Counted from the stretch's first letter, positions 43,570 to 52,948 are shown. The stretch is DNA of 64,000 nt from Salinimicrobium sp963709775 (GCA_963709775.1 CAVPXS010000014.1:50872-114871), one strand, 5' to 3'. A program made the numbers and translations. Notes: generated by a model from the letters alone, not told the origin.

Positions 43570-43603
43570 AAAAAAGCAGCTATTGAAAAATAGCTGCTTT
43601 TTT
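43570..43603 (+). terminator. Intrinsic terminator of ppa
   Basis: AAAAAGCAGCTA (43571-43582) pairs with TAGCTGCTTTTT (43591-43602) over an 8-base loop and is followed by T's. Downstream to 43840 is AT-rich promoter DNA for hppA with no other feature I can name. Confidence 0.9.
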
Positions 43604-43840
43604 ATTTTAAGATATTCCTGAGGTTTAACTTCCTTTCATTCTGCATTCGTTAAAAAACCAATGAAAAAATGACATTTCCATAAAATTATTCTCTTAAATA
43701 TATTTTTATCGCCTTAGGGGCACCTATGACTGAGAATATCTAAACTTTTTTGCCTGTTACTGACAAACATCATATTTAGGATGCCATAATTTCCCCTCTT
43801 TTGCTAACTTTAGCACCGTAAATAAATTTAACAAAAAATT

Positions 43841-46213
43841 ATGGAATCATTGATGATCTGGTTGCCGGCTATCCTGGCAATCATAGGGCTCATTTTTATG
43901 TGGGCAAAACGCTCCTGGGTTTTGAAACAGGATGCGGGAGATGGAAAGATGAAAGATATTTCCTCTCACATTTACGAAGGAGCACTGGCTTTTCTTAATG
44001 CCGAGTATAAGATCCTTACCATTTTTGTCATCGTCGCAAGTATTTTACTGGCAGGAATTTCATTCATTGTTCCTACCACACATATTTTAATCGTTGTAGC
44101 TTTCATCTTTGGAGCTATTTTCTCGGCTTTCGCCGGAAATATTGGGATGCGCATCGCAACCCAGTCTAACGTTCGTACAACCCAGGCCGCAAGAACAAGT
44201 CTGCCACAGGCATTAAAAGTGTCATTTGGAGGTGGAACCGTTATGGGACTTGGTGTTGCCGGTCTTGCCGTTCTTGGTTTAACGACCTTCTTTATCATTT
44301 TCTATCATGTCTTTATGGGCGGGGAGTGGACAGACGTTCACCAAATGACCATTGTACTGGAAACTCTTGCAGGGTTCTCTCTTGGAGCCGAATCTATTGC
44401 TTTGTTCGCCCGTGTAGGTGGTGGTATTTATACCAAGGCTGCCGATGTTGGTGCCGACCTTGTTGGAAAAGTGGAAGCCGGTATTCCTGAAGATGACCCT
44501 CGTAACCCTGCCACCATTGCCGATAACGTTGGTGACAACGTAGGAGATGTTGCCGGGATGGGTGCCGACCTTTTCGGAAGTTATGTAGCTACGGTATTAG
44601 CGGCCATGGTTCTTGGTAATTATGTGATCAAAGACATGGGTGGTGATATTATTTCTGAAGGCTTCGGCGGAATTGGCCCTATTCTTTTACCAATGGCGAT
44701 CGCCGGTTTCGGGATCATTTTCTCTATCGTGGGAACCCTATTGGTGAAAATTAGCAGTAGTACTGCTAAAGAAGCTGAGGTACAGTCAGCACTTAACAGA
44801 GGGAACTGGGTTTCCATCATATTGGTTGCCATCTCTTCTTTCTTCCTTGTGACCTGGATGTTGCCGGAAACCATGCAAATGGAATTCTTTGGCGAAGGCC
44901 CACAAGTGATTTCTTCAATGAGAGTTTTCTATGCCACTTTGGTGGGGCTTGTAGTTGGGGGAGTGATCTCTGCCGTTACCGAATATTACACAGGGTTGGG
45001 TAATAAACCTGTACTTTCAATAGTTCAAAATTCCAGCACAGGTGCCGGAACCAACATAATCGCCGGTCTTGCTACCGGAATGATCTCTACTTTTTATTCT
45101 GTACTTCTTTTCGCGATCGCGATCTGGGCCTCTTATGCCTTTGCAGGTTTCTACGGAGTAGCGCTTGCGGCTTCGGCCATGATGGCTACCACGGCAATGC
45201 AGCTGGCTATTGATGCCTTTGGACCAATCGCCGATAACGCCGGAGGTATAGCCGAAATGAGCGAACTGCCTTCAGAAGTTAGAGAGAGAACAGATATTTT
45301 AGATTCAGTAGGAAATACAACTGCAGCGACAGGAAAAGGATTTGCCATCGCTTCGGCGGCACTTACTTCTCTTGCTCTTTTTGCAGCCTATGTTACTTTT
45401 ACGGGAATTGACGGGATCAACATCTTTAAAGCTCCCGTGCTTGCCATGTTGTTTGTAGGAGGTATGATTCCTGTTGTGTTCTCGGCTCTTGCAATGCAAT
45501 CTGTTGGGAAAGCGGCCATGGAAATGGTAAACGAAGTACGTCGGCAGTTCCGTGAGATCCCCGGGATCATGGAAGGAACAGGCAAGCCACAGTACGATAA
45601 GTGTGTGGAGATCTCCACAAAAGCAGCCTTACGCGAAATGTTGTTGCCGGGTCTTCTAACCATTGGATTCCCTATCCTTATTGTTCTTATCCCAATGGCA
45701 CTTGGTTATGAAAACCCTCTTATCGCCGAAATGCTTGGAGGTTATATGGCCGGAGTTACCGTAAGTGGTGTGCTTTGGGCGATCTTCCAGAACAACGCTG
45801 GAGGTGCATGGGATAACGCCAAAAAATCCTTTGAAGCCGGGGTAATGATCAACGGCGAAATGACCTATAAAGGTTCTGAAGCTCATAAAGCTGCCGTAAC
45901 CGGTGATACTGTGGGAGATCCTTTTAAAGATACTTCAGGTCCATCTATGAACATTTTAATTAAACTTACCTGTTTGATAGGTCTTGTAATCGCTCCGATC
46001 CTTGGACAGGATATGGCAGTAGCCAATACTCCTGAAGTTGATGAAGTAACTATCATTCATGAGCAGAAAGAAGCAGAAGTAGAGCCTGTGGTACAATTTT
46101 CCACCGATAAGAATGAAGCTCTTGTTGCTGCGGAAAAAATTGCTGATGCGGTTATTGCTTCGGAAGCTGTTCCGGCTGAAAAAGCTTCAGAAGTAACTCC
46201 TGAAAAAGAGTAA
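43841..46213 (+). CDS. hppA: Membrane-bound proton/sodium-pumping pyrophosphatase
   Basis: 790 residues, about 16 membrane helices. It couples pyrophosphate hydrolysis to H+ or Na+ pumping. Signature motifs: TKAADVGADLVGKVEAGIPEDDPRNPATIADNVGDNVGD (split here by residue ~205-245), NKPVLSIVQNSSTGAGTNII, DAFGPIADNAGGIAEMSELP and NNAGGAWDNAKK with GDTVGDPFKDTSGPSMNILIK. After the last helix there is a ~60-residue acidic Ala/Glu/Val tail (EVDEVTIIHEQKEAEVEPVV) not in the core family. Ion choice cannot be decided by eye. Confidence 0.95.
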   Translation: MESLMIWLPAILAIIGLIFMWAKRSWVLKQDAGDGKMKDISSHIYEGALAFLNAEYKILTIFVIVASILLAGISFIVPTTHILIVVAFIFGAIFSAFAGNIGMRIATQSNVRTTQAARTSLPQALKVSFGGGTVMGLGVAGLAVLGLTTFFIIFYHVFMGGEWTDVHQMTIVLETLAGFSLGAESIALFARVGGGIYTKAADVGADLVGKVEAGIPEDDPRNPATIADNVGDNVGDVAGMGADLFGSYVATVLAAMVLGNYVIKDMGGDIISEGFGGIGPILLPMAIAGFGIIFSIVGTLLVKISSSTAKEAEVQSALNRGNWVSIILVAISSFFLVTWMLPETMQMEFFGEGPQVISSMRVFYATLVGLVVGGVISAVTEYYTGLGNKPVLSIVQNSSTGAGTNIIAGLATGMISTFYSVLLFAIAIWASYAFAGFYGVALAASAMMATTAMQLAIDAFGPIADNAGGIAEMSELPSEVRERTDILDSVGNTTAATGKGFAIASAALTSLALFAAYVTFTGIDGINIFKAPVLAMLFVGGMIPVVFSALAMQSVGKAAMEMVNEVRRQFREIPGIMEGTGKPQYDKCVEISTKAALREMLLPGLLTIGFPILIVLIPMALGYENPLIAEMLGGYMAGVTVSGVLWAIFQNNAGGAWDNAKKSFEAGVMINGEMTYKGSEAHKAAVTGDTVGDPFKDTSGPSMNILIKLTCLIGLVIAPILGQDMAVANTPEVDEVTIIHEQKEAEVEPVVQFSTDKNEALVAAEKIADAVIASEAVPAEKASEVTPEKE

Positions 46214-46242
46214 TTCAGAAGGAAATTTCCTAAAATATTTTT

Positions 46243-46277
46243 AAAATCCCCTGCAACCGCAGGGGATTTTTGTTTTA
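46243..46277 (+). terminator. Intrinsic terminator of hppA
   Basis: AAAATCCCCTGC (46243-46254) pairs with GCAGGGGATTTT (46259-46270) over AACC, followed by a T-rich tail. Confidence 0.92.
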
Positions 46278-46326
46278 AGATGTATCTTGAAAAAAGTGTC
46301 AAAAATGGCATTTTTAAAACCTATTT

Positions 46327-47358
46327 ATGAAGCTCCTTTCCAGGCTTAAAAATCATCTTACCGCAAAACCTGAAGTAAAACTGGCTACTTACCGCAGTTA
46401 TGGAACTTCCAGCCACCTTTATTTGCTGGGACGGGCTATTGATGACGATAACCTGAAGATGCATGAGGATCAATCATTTTTCAGGACACTTTCCAACACC
46501 TATAAGCAGTTCGACAGCTATGAGATCGCGAATGCCGAAATTGCCCTGGAACTCCCAAATGGTGTGGTGCTTACGACAAAAACAAATGCCAAAGGGTATT
46601 TTCTCTACGACAAGACCATTTCCCTAAACCTGAAGGAGTTTGCCGATGATGAAGGCTGGGTGAAGCTAAAGGTCTCCTTTGTGAATGAGGTGCATAATAG
46701 TATTATCACCAACAGCAATGAATTTGAAGCCGACTTGCTTATTCCACCCATAAAGGCCAGCTACGGAGTCATAAGCGATATTGACGATACTATTTTACAT
46801 ACAGGGGTTACCTCTTTTCTTAAGTGGAGACTTATCAAAAACTCCCTTTTTAAACATGCTCACAACAGGATCTCTTTAGAAGGGTCTCCTAAATTTTATC
46901 GGGACCTGCATGCCGGAAAGAAAGGAGATGAACAGAACCCCATAATCTATTTAAGCAATAGTCCATGGAATCTATACCAGTATCTCAGAATTTTCCTGGA
47001 GGTCAATGATTTCCCTAAAGGGCCTATTTTGCTGCGGCATTTCAGGACACCTTTTGACAAAACGCTGCGGCCGGAGAAGCCGCACAAGCAAAAGGAGATC
47101 ATCAATATTCTAAAGACTTATCCGCATCTGAAATTTATTTTAATTGGCGACAGCGGCGAACACGATCCTGCGATTTATACCGAGATCGCTGCCCAATACC
47201 CCGATCGTATTCTGGCAATTTACCTGAGAAGCGTAAAACACCGCCGACAAATGAGACGGGTGAGAAGTATAGTGGATAACTTCGAGACCGTTCCCGTACT
47301 AATGGTCGAAAATTCCCAGCAAGCCGAGGAACATGCGAGGGAACACGGGTTTATTTAG
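46327..47358 (+). CDS. App1-like phosphatase domain protein (DUF2183)
   Basis: 343 residues. The N-terminal ~150 residues form a beta-rich region (HLYLLGRAIDDDNLK, IALELPNGVVLTTKTNAKG). The C-terminal DUF2183 domain has a HAD-like DxDxT motif, YGVISDIDDTILHTGV, then IYLSNSPWNLYQYLRIFL and FILIGDSGEHDPAIY. Yeast App1 with this domain is a phosphatidate phosphatase; the bacterial substrate is unknown. No signal peptide, so cytoplasmic. Confidence 0.9.
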   Translation: MKLLSRLKNHLTAKPEVKLATYRSYGTSSHLYLLGRAIDDDNLKMHEDQSFFRTLSNTYKQFDSYEIANAEIALELPNGVVLTTKTNAKGYFLYDKTISLNLKEFADDEGWVKLKVSFVNEVHNSIITNSNEFEADLLIPPIKASYGVISDIDDTILHTGVTSFLKWRLIKNSLFKHAHNRISLEGSPKFYRDLHAGKKGDEQNPIIYLSNSPWNLYQYLRIFLEVNDFPKGPILLRHFRTPFDKTLRPEKPHKQKEIINILKTYPHLKFILIGDSGEHDPAIYTEIAAQYPDRILAIYLRSVKHRRQMRRVRSIVDNFETVPVLMVENSQQAEEHAREHGFI

Positions 47359-47359
47359 T

Positions 47360-47452
47360 TCCAGGTTCCAGGTTGCAAGTTGCCCTTTCCACGTTCCACG
47401 CTTCATGCGAAACGTCATTGCGAGGGAGCTTTTTGGCGACCGAAGCAATCTG
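47360..47452. repeat. Intergenic repeats including a CGTCATTGCGAG element
   Basis: GTTCCAGGTTCCAGGTTGCA (47358-47377) is a short direct repeat. CGTCATTGCGAGGGAGC starts at 47413 and runs through GGCGACCGAAGCAATCTGCA to 47452; this is a recurrent intergenic motif known to me from many bacterial genomes. The rest of the gap to 47601 holds nothing else I can name. Confidence 0.65.
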
Positions 47453-47601
47453 CATCTTTTGAATGTGGATACCAACTTCCTGATGACTTGGTACTTTTTT
47501 ATCCCTTTATGCCCATTTTTAGAGAAGTAAGTTGCCACCACTGCCGACATAGGACTGTGCACTGTCATACTTGAACCTGACCACTGATGACCGACCGAAC
47601 A

Positions 47602-48303
47602 CTAATTATTTCGCCTTGTAAACGGCACAAACCTCACCGGCATCAAATTTTTGATCTTCAGCTTGCCGTTCTTTTGTTTCTCTACAAGTCTGAGTTCCTG
47701 CGAAGCCGACATGGGGCCAACGGGGATGATCATTTTCCCACCCACCTTGAGCTGTTCTGCCAGTCGGGGAGGGATTTCTTCGGGAGCAGCGGTAACAATA
47801 ATAGCGTCATAGGGTGCATGTTCTTCCCAGCCGTAAAAGCCGTCCCCCACGCGGAAGTGGATATTTTCATACCCCATCTGAGTCAGGTTCTTTTTAGCAG
47901 TTGCAGCCAGGGATTCTACCGTCTCAATGGTGTAAACTTCATCCACGATCTCGGCCAGTACCGCCGCCTGGTATCCCGAACCCGTGCCTATCTCCAGCAC
48001 CTTCATTCCGGGTTTTGGGTCGATCGCCTGGGTCATATAAGCAACGATAAATGGCTGAGAAATGGTTTGCCCTTTTCCAATGGGTAGCGGCCTGTCATCA
48101 TAGGCATAGCTTTTCATGTTCGGGGGTACGAGTTTGTGTCGCTCCACAGTCCGCATGGCCTTTAGAACATTTTTATCATCTATTCCGCGGGAAGCAAGAT
48201 GTTGCTTCACCATTCTCTCGCGCTGTTGCTGATATCTATCCTGATCTTTGGAGGGTAGGAAAAAGAACAGAATAAAAGTCAAGGTAAAAAATGTCGTTTT
48301 CAT
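47602..48303 (-). CDS. pcm: Protein-L-isoaspartate O-methyltransferase, exported form
   Basis: 233 residues. It methylates isoaspartyl residues to start repair of aged proteins. The N-terminus is a signal-like segment (MKTTFFTLTFILFFFLPSKDQD), so it may act in the periplasm. Domain motifs: GIDDKNVLKAMRTVERHKLVPP, YDDRPLPIGKGQTISQPFIVAYMTQAI, SAM site VLEIGTGSGYQAAVLAEI and APYDAIIVTAAPEEIPPRL. Confidence 0.92.
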   Translation of the reverse strand: MKTTFFTLTFILFFFLPSKDQDRYQQQRERMVKQHLASRGIDDKNVLKAMRTVERHKLVPPNMKSYAYDDRPLPIGKGQTISQPFIVAYMTQAIDPKPGMKVLEIGTGSGYQAAVLAEIVDEVYTIETVESLAATAKKNLTQMGYENIHFRVGDGFYGWEEHAPYDAIIVTAAPEEIPPRLAEQLKVGGKMIIPVGPMSASQELRLVEKQKNGKLKIKNLMPVRFVPFTRRNN

Positions 48304-48491
48304 AATCTTCTTTTTTTACACACTATAAGATAATGAAAATCAAAAAATAAAGGGGGGCTAAGGGCGGTAATGTAACGTCGGGTTAGGCTAAACAGATTTG
48401 AGTAAATGATCATTTTGAGCCCCGGAGAAGAGAGGAATGTAAAGCCGAATCAGTATGCAGCCTGCAACAACTCACGGCAGAACCATAAGAA

Positions 48492-49145
48492 CTAATTGAG
48501 GTTCCCTTTTTGTCTTTCCGCAGGAGTTTTCCGGGGCATTGTTCCGAAGAAATGGTCCCATAGTGGAGAGGAAACTCCAAAAGCGCGATCAGACTCCCGG
48601 TAGTGGTGAATAGCGTGATGGTGCCACAGGATCTTAAGGGGATTGTTGGGCACTTTAAATGCGTGTATAGAGTAATGTATAGCGAGATATGCGGCGTACC
48701 CGACCAGGAAACCGGCAAGAAAACCAAAAACAAAATCTCCTAATAACGAACGGTAGATTATAAAGAGGACACTCGCGATTAAAAGGCTCAACACAGGTGG
48801 CATGGCTAATCTGGATTTATCTTTTGGGTAATCATGGTGCACTCCATGCATGGTGTAGGAGATCTTTTTCCTCCTTTCGGTAGTGGCCGGAATATGATAG
48901 AGGTAGCGATGCATCAGATACTCCACGAGCGTAAAAAAGAAAAGTCCGGCGAGGAATAGCAGGATAATTTCAGGTACTGCAAAACTTTTTTCGAAAATTC
49001 CGTAGTAGATAAGTACTGCGGCAATAGAAAAAAAGATAATCAGCGGTGCCGAGATGTGAGTATGAGTAAGTCTCTCTAAAAAAGGGTTTTTGAATAAACT
49101 CGGGGAACCTTTGTGTTGCGGTCTTTTTAGCTTTTGAGATTCCAT
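48492..49145 (-). CDS. Fatty acid hydroxylase / sterol desaturase superfamily membrane enzyme
   Basis: 217 residues with about four membrane segments and the di-iron His boxes: HRYLYH, HGVHHDYP, HYSIHAF and HHHAIHHY. The family oxidises lipids, typically hydroxylating fatty acyl chains. Substrate unknown; 2-hydroxy or similar fatty acids of flavobacterial lipids are plausible. Ends with GVSSPLWDHFFGTMP, a common family ending. The 220-base gap to the next gene has no clear feature. Confidence 0.88.
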   Translation of the reverse strand: MESQKLKRPQHKGSPSLFKNPFLERLTHTHISAPLIIFFSIAAVLIYYGIFEKSFAVPEIILLFLAGLFFFTLVEYLMHRYLYHIPATTERRKKISYTMHGVHHDYPKDKSRLAMPPVLSLLIASVLFIIYRSLLGDFVFGFLAGFLVGYAAYLAIHYSIHAFKVPNNPLKILWHHHAIHHYRESDRAFGVSSPLWDHFFGTMPRKTPAERQKGNLN

Positions 49146-49364
49146 AGCAGGATTTTAGGAGTTCAATCATTTGATCCTTACTAAGTTAGTACACTCTGCT
49201 GCAAATGTCAAGGGAATTCTTTTCTGTTGTGAGACTGCATCCCAATGTAGGAAACATCAGGGTTAGGCTCATCAGGTTTCCACTCCGGGTGGAAAGTCCG
49301 GAAGGAATATCTTCTTTAAAATGTACAATCTAATGTCTCAGATCATAGATATAAAGTCTAACCT

Positions 49365-49816
49365 CTACTTAAAAAGTCCGTGAAGTTCGCCATCCACTCT
49401 GGTGATAATATTACCCAGGTCTTCTGGATTATCTACGAAGTTGATGTTATCCACATCAATGATGAGCAGGTTACCTTTGTTGTAGTTGTGTACCCAGGCT
49501 TCGTAGCGCTCGTTAAGTCTGCTTAAATAGTCGATGGAAATGGAATTTTCATATTCCCTGCCGCGTTTATGGATCTGGGAAACCAGGTTGGGAATACTGC
49601 TGCGCAGGTAGATCAAAAGATCGGGTCCCTGTACCACACTTTCCATAAGGTCAAAAAGAGATTTATAATTCTCGTAATCCCTGTTGGTCATAAGCCCCAT
49701 CGCATGCAGGTTGGGTGCGAAAATATGAGCATCTTCATAGATAGTACGGTCCTGGATGATCGCTTTTCCGCTTTCCCTAAGCTCAAGGATCTGGCGGAAC
49801 CGGCTGTTTAAAAAGG
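49365..49816 (-). CDS. Deoxynucleoside kinase, N-terminal part lost at the join
   Basis: From FLNSRFRQILELRESGKAII to the stop, the chain is a deoxyadenosine/deoxyguanosine-kinase-like protein: QDRTIYEDAHIFAPNLHAMG (catalytic DRS-like DRT region), DLLIYLRSSIPNLVSQIHKRGREYE (lid Arg residues) and EAWVHNYNKGNLLIIDVDN. About 50-55 N-terminal residues with the Walker A P-loop are missing. In their place the frame continues into RVVYVGDTGPGPA, which belongs to the archaeal sugar-acid kinase. The fused frame is an artefact of the join, not a real fusion protein. Confidence 0.88.
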
Positions 49817-49830
49817 CCGGGCCCGGGCCA
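49806..49830. other. Join between bacterial and haloarchaeal DNA
   Basis: Left of ~49,815 the sequence is flavobacterial (TTTTTAAACAGCCGG on the minus strand, coding FLNSR). Right of it, it is GC-rich haloarchaeal. At the join stands GGCCGGGCCCGGGCC, which contains the palindrome GGCCCGGGCC. Both genes lying across it are cut. There is no repeat, tRNA or integrase of an integration event. Confidence 0.88.
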
Positions 49831-50468
49831 GTGTCCCCAACGTAGACCACGCGCTCATCGAGCGACGCACCCGCCTGGGCGATGGTCGCGAGGTGGCGCT
49901 GGTGGTCACGTCACAGACCACGAAAGCTCGGTCGGGGGCAACGCCCGCGAACGCCTCGGCGACCGCCGCCGCGCCGTCCGCGACCGTTCCGATGTCGAGG
50001 TGGACCACCGGATAGGTCGACGCCGAAAAGAGGGTGGGCAGGTGCGCCGTCGTCGGGCCGTTGGCGTCGTCCGCGTACTCGGTGTCGGTGAGAAGCCGAC
50101 CATCGACGAGATGCTGACCGCTGGCAGTGACGCGTCCGAGTTCGGGTGCTGCGGGCGCGACGATTCCAAACTGTGCGTCCGTCGCGTCCATGACGGCGTC
50201 CGCCTCGGCGACGACGTTCCCGGCGGAGCGTCGAATCCACCTTGTCGTAGACCACTCCATCGAGGCCGTCGACCGCCTTCGTGACTCGTTCGGCGGCGGT
50301 CCGTGGGTCGACGTACCGCGAGTCGGTGTTGACCACGCGGACGGTCGACTCGACGACGGCCGAGTCGGGTCGGACCGCGACGCGGGTCGTCTCACCGCGA
50401 GCGGCGAAAGCGTGGCCGGTGTCGGTCGCGCCAGTGAGGTCGTCGGCGACGACCAGTACGCGTGGCAT
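49817..50468 (-). pseudogene. Four-carbon acid sugar kinase (DUF1537), frameshifted and 3' truncated
   Basis: Start MPRVLVVADDLTGATDTGHA at 50468, the typical N-terminus of this family (D-threonate/erythronate-type kinases). The KVDSTLR motif is followed by a frame break near 50220: the family's STLRGN continues one frame over as GNVVAEADAVMDATDAQFG, explained by one extra C. That frame runs through VVHLDIGTVADGAAAVAEAF and VVCDVTT, then near 49900 returns to the first frame as RHLATIAQAGASLDERVVYVG and is cut at the join. About 215 of some 420 residues are present. The two breaks compensate, so they are probably base errors near a contig edge. Confidence 0.82.
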
Positions 50469-50584
50469 AGCTCCAATCCGTGACGGAAACGGAAGTATTC
50501 GGAGGGCGCTGGGTCACGGTGTTCAGTTGATGTCGCGTGGCTACCGTTGTCGTCTGGTCCGTCACTGCGGCGATGAAATGAGAT

Positions 50585-51838
50585 TTAGAGCCGGTACATA
50601 CCAAGAAAGGCGAGCGCACCGCTCGCGCTGATGACCGCGATGAGCGGGAACGCCGCGCCGAGGCCGAACTGCTCCGCGGCGACGCCGAACAGCAGAGGAC
50701 CGAGTGCCCCGCCGAGCGACCCCGCCGTCAGCATGACGCCGAAGAGGCTCCCGCTGAACTCGCGTTCGGAGTACTGGGAGGTGATCGCGTTCATCGCGGG
50801 CAGGGCGGCCCACATCGCGACGCCGAGGAAGAAAAACCACACGAAGAGCGCGATCGGGACCAGTGGAATAACCGCGGTCAGGCCCAGAAAGAGCGTCGAG
50901 ACGGCGAGCGCACCGAACCCGAGCGTCCGGCGATCCATGCTGTCGGCGAGCGACCCCGCCGCGAGCGAGGAGAGCCCGGCACCGACGAGGAGGACGAAGA
51001 GAATCGCGTTCGCGACGCCGGCCGTCGTACCGGCCTGCTCGACGAAAAAGGACGTCGCGAACGTTCGAACGGCACCGATCTCCGTCGCGATCGCGAGGTT
51101 CGCGAGGAACAACACGGCGACCCAGGCTTCGAGTGGGACTGAGACCAGGTCGGCGAGCCCCGCCAACCGTCCATCCGATTTCGCAGTCGACCCGGAGACA
51201 GCCGGCTCGTCGGCTCCGCCGTCCGATTCGAGCGGAGCATCGGTGGCAGAACGGTCGTCGGGGTGGAACGCGACCAGAAACACGACCGCGTAGACGATCC
51301 CGACGCCCGCGCTGACCGTGAGCGCGAGCCGCCAGTCGAAGAACGCCGCGAGACCACCGACGAGCGCCGGAGCGAGCGCGGTGCCGACGACGCCGCCGAG
51401 ACCGTGGATGCCCATCGCCCGGCCTTCGGTGGTGCCGCTTTCGAGGTCGCTGATCATCGACATCCCCGAAGGGTGGTACGTACTGCCGCCGATGCCGGCG
51501 ATCACCTCGGCGACGACGAGCGTCCAGTAGCCCTGCGCGCTCGCAGCGACGAGGATACCGACCGCGAGCACCACCATCCCGGCGGCGAGGAGCCACCGCT
51601 GGCCGATCCGGTCGGCGAGCACGCCTGCTGGCAGCTGGAATATCGAGTAGGTGGCGAAGAAGACGGTCAACAACGCCCCGGCTTCGCCATACGAGATCGA
51701 GAAGTCGTTCACCAGAAGCGGCAGGATCGGCGGCAACGCGACGCTGTAGAACTCGTTGACGCCGTGTGCCACCGTGATCAGCCACACCTCACGAGGGCTC
51801 GAAACCGAAAACAGACGTGAGGCAGCCGATCGCAACAT
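50585..51838 (-). CDS. MFS transporter (fosmidomycin-resistance-like family), haloarchaeal
   Basis: 417 residues, 12 predicted membrane segments with a charged central loop rich in Asp/Glu (residues ~195-225), as usual in haloarchaea. Motifs: HGVNEFYSVALPPILPLLV, the MFS loop GVLADRIGQRWLL and IGGSTYHPSGMSMISD, typical of the FSR/NarK-like branch. Substrate unknown. It lies just upstream of the sugar-acid kinase on the same strand with a 116-base gap, so sugar-acid transport is one possibility. Confidence 0.85.
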   Translation of the reverse strand: MLRSAASRLFSVSSPREVWLITVAHGVNEFYSVALPPILPLLVNDFSISYGEAGALLTVFFATYSIFQLPAGVLADRIGQRWLLAAGMVVLAVGILVAASAQGYWTLVVAEVIAGIGGSTYHPSGMSMISDLESGTTEGRAMGIHGLGGVVGTALAPALVGGLAAFFDWRLALTVSAGVGIVYAVVFLVAFHPDDRSATDAPLESDGGADEPAVSGSTAKSDGRLAGLADLVSVPLEAWVAVLFLANLAIATEIGAVRTFATSFFVEQAGTTAGVANAILFVLLVGAGLSSLAAGSLADSMDRRTLGFGALAVSTLFLGLTAVIPLVPIALFVWFFFLGVAMWAALPAMNAITSQYSEREFSGSLFGVMLTAGSLGGALGPLLFGVAAEQFGLGAAFPLIAVISASGALAFLGMYRL

Positions 51839-51961
51839 ACGAGCACTCCTCTACCACAGCCAATGAGGGTTGCTTTTCCGAGCGGCTGAAGGAGGGGAAA
51901 CCGAGACGGCTGGTGTCCGTCATTCCATTCGATGGCCCGGGGAAGACGGAAGAGGGACCGC

Positions 51962-52948
51962 TTATTCGTTGACGAGCAGGAGTTTCCCGCTGAAATCACC
52001 CTCCTCCGCCCGACGATGAGCCGCCGAGATTTCACTGAAGCTAAAGCGCTCCTCGATGTGGGGTTCCGAATCGCCATCGTCGACGAGGTCGGCGATATCC
52101 GCGAGTTCGTCGCCGATGCGGTCTTGGTGGTCGCCGAGCAACACGGGCAGGATGACGAGCACGACCCCGAGGTCGAGCGAGTTCGCGTGCATCGGTGAGA
52201 GGTCCTGCGTGGAACTCGATTCGGTCGTCACGACGGTGCCGTAGGGTCGTACCGCCTCGAAGGCCGTCGCGAGATGGTCGTCGCCCACGGGGTCGAACAC
52301 CGTCTCGAATCCGTCGCCATCACTGTGTTCCTCAACGTAGCTCTCGACGTCGGTTGCGGTGTAATCGACGACCGCGTCGGCACCGAGTTCCGAGACGAGG
52401 TCGCGTTTCGCGTCGGTGGAAGCCGTTCCCGTCACGTCCGCATCGAGCCAGTCGGCGACCTGGACGCCCATGTGGCCGACGCCACCGCTCGCCCCGTAGA
52501 CGAGCACGTCTTCCTCACTGTCGACCGTCGTCTTGTCGGTGAGCATCTCCCAGGCTGTGAGCGAGACGATGGGAAGTGATGCAGCTGATTCGAGTGAGAG
52601 CGACTCGGGGGCGGGCGCGAACGTCCCCGCGTGGCCGACGGCGTAGTCGGCGAGCACACCCTGACGGCCCGCCCCGCCGGGCATCCCGTACACTTCGTCG
52701 CCCGTCTCGAACTGGTCGACGTCCTCGCCGACGGCGTCGACGACGCCGGAGACGTCGCAGTGAAGCGTCGCCGGGAACGCCGGAGCGAAGTCGGGAAGCG
52801 CCCCCTGGCGGATCTTGTAATCGACGGGGTTCACGCTGGAGGCGGCGACCGAGACTCGGATCTCGTCCGCGTCGGGGTCCGGTATCTCGCGCGTGGTCTC
52901 CGTGAACACATCCGGATCGCCATACTCCTCGATCACATATGCGGTCAT
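51962..52948 (-). CDS. Zinc-independent quinone reductase-like MDR dehydrogenase
   Basis: 328 residues from ATG at 52948 (MTAYVIEEYGDPDVF); an ATG four codons earlier is also possible, and the open frame to 53020 is unlikely. GroES-like N-domain (SSVNPVDYKIRQGALPDFAP, GCDVSG-like LHCDVSGVVDAVGEDVD) and Rossmann domain with VYGASGGVGHMGVQVADWL (NADPH loop). No catalytic or structural zinc Cys cluster, so it fits the quinone oxidoreductase branch. Ends with the usual AHRRAEEGDFSGKLLL. Confidence 0.88.
   Translation of the reverse strand: MTAYVIEEYGDPDVFTETTREIPDPDADEIRVSVAASSVNPVDYKIRQGALPDFAPAFPATLHCDVSGVVDAVGEDVDQFETGDEVYGMPGGAGRQGVLADYAVGHAGTFAPAPESLSLESAASLPIVSLTAWEMLTDKTTVDSEEDVLVYGASGGVGHMGVQVADWLDADVTGTASTDAKRDLVSELGADAVVDYTATDVESYVEEHSDGDGFETVFDPVGDDHLATAFEAVRPYGTVVTTESSSTQDLSPMHANSLDLGVVLVILPVLLGDHQDRIGDELADIADLVDDGDSEPHIEERFSFSEISAAHRRAEEGDFSGKLLLVNE

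Noticed and set aside
49365..49850. A new fusion protein joining DUF1537 sequence to a nucleoside kinase
   Set aside because: Each half is a truncated member of a different domain of life and the frame match is a one-in-three chance.
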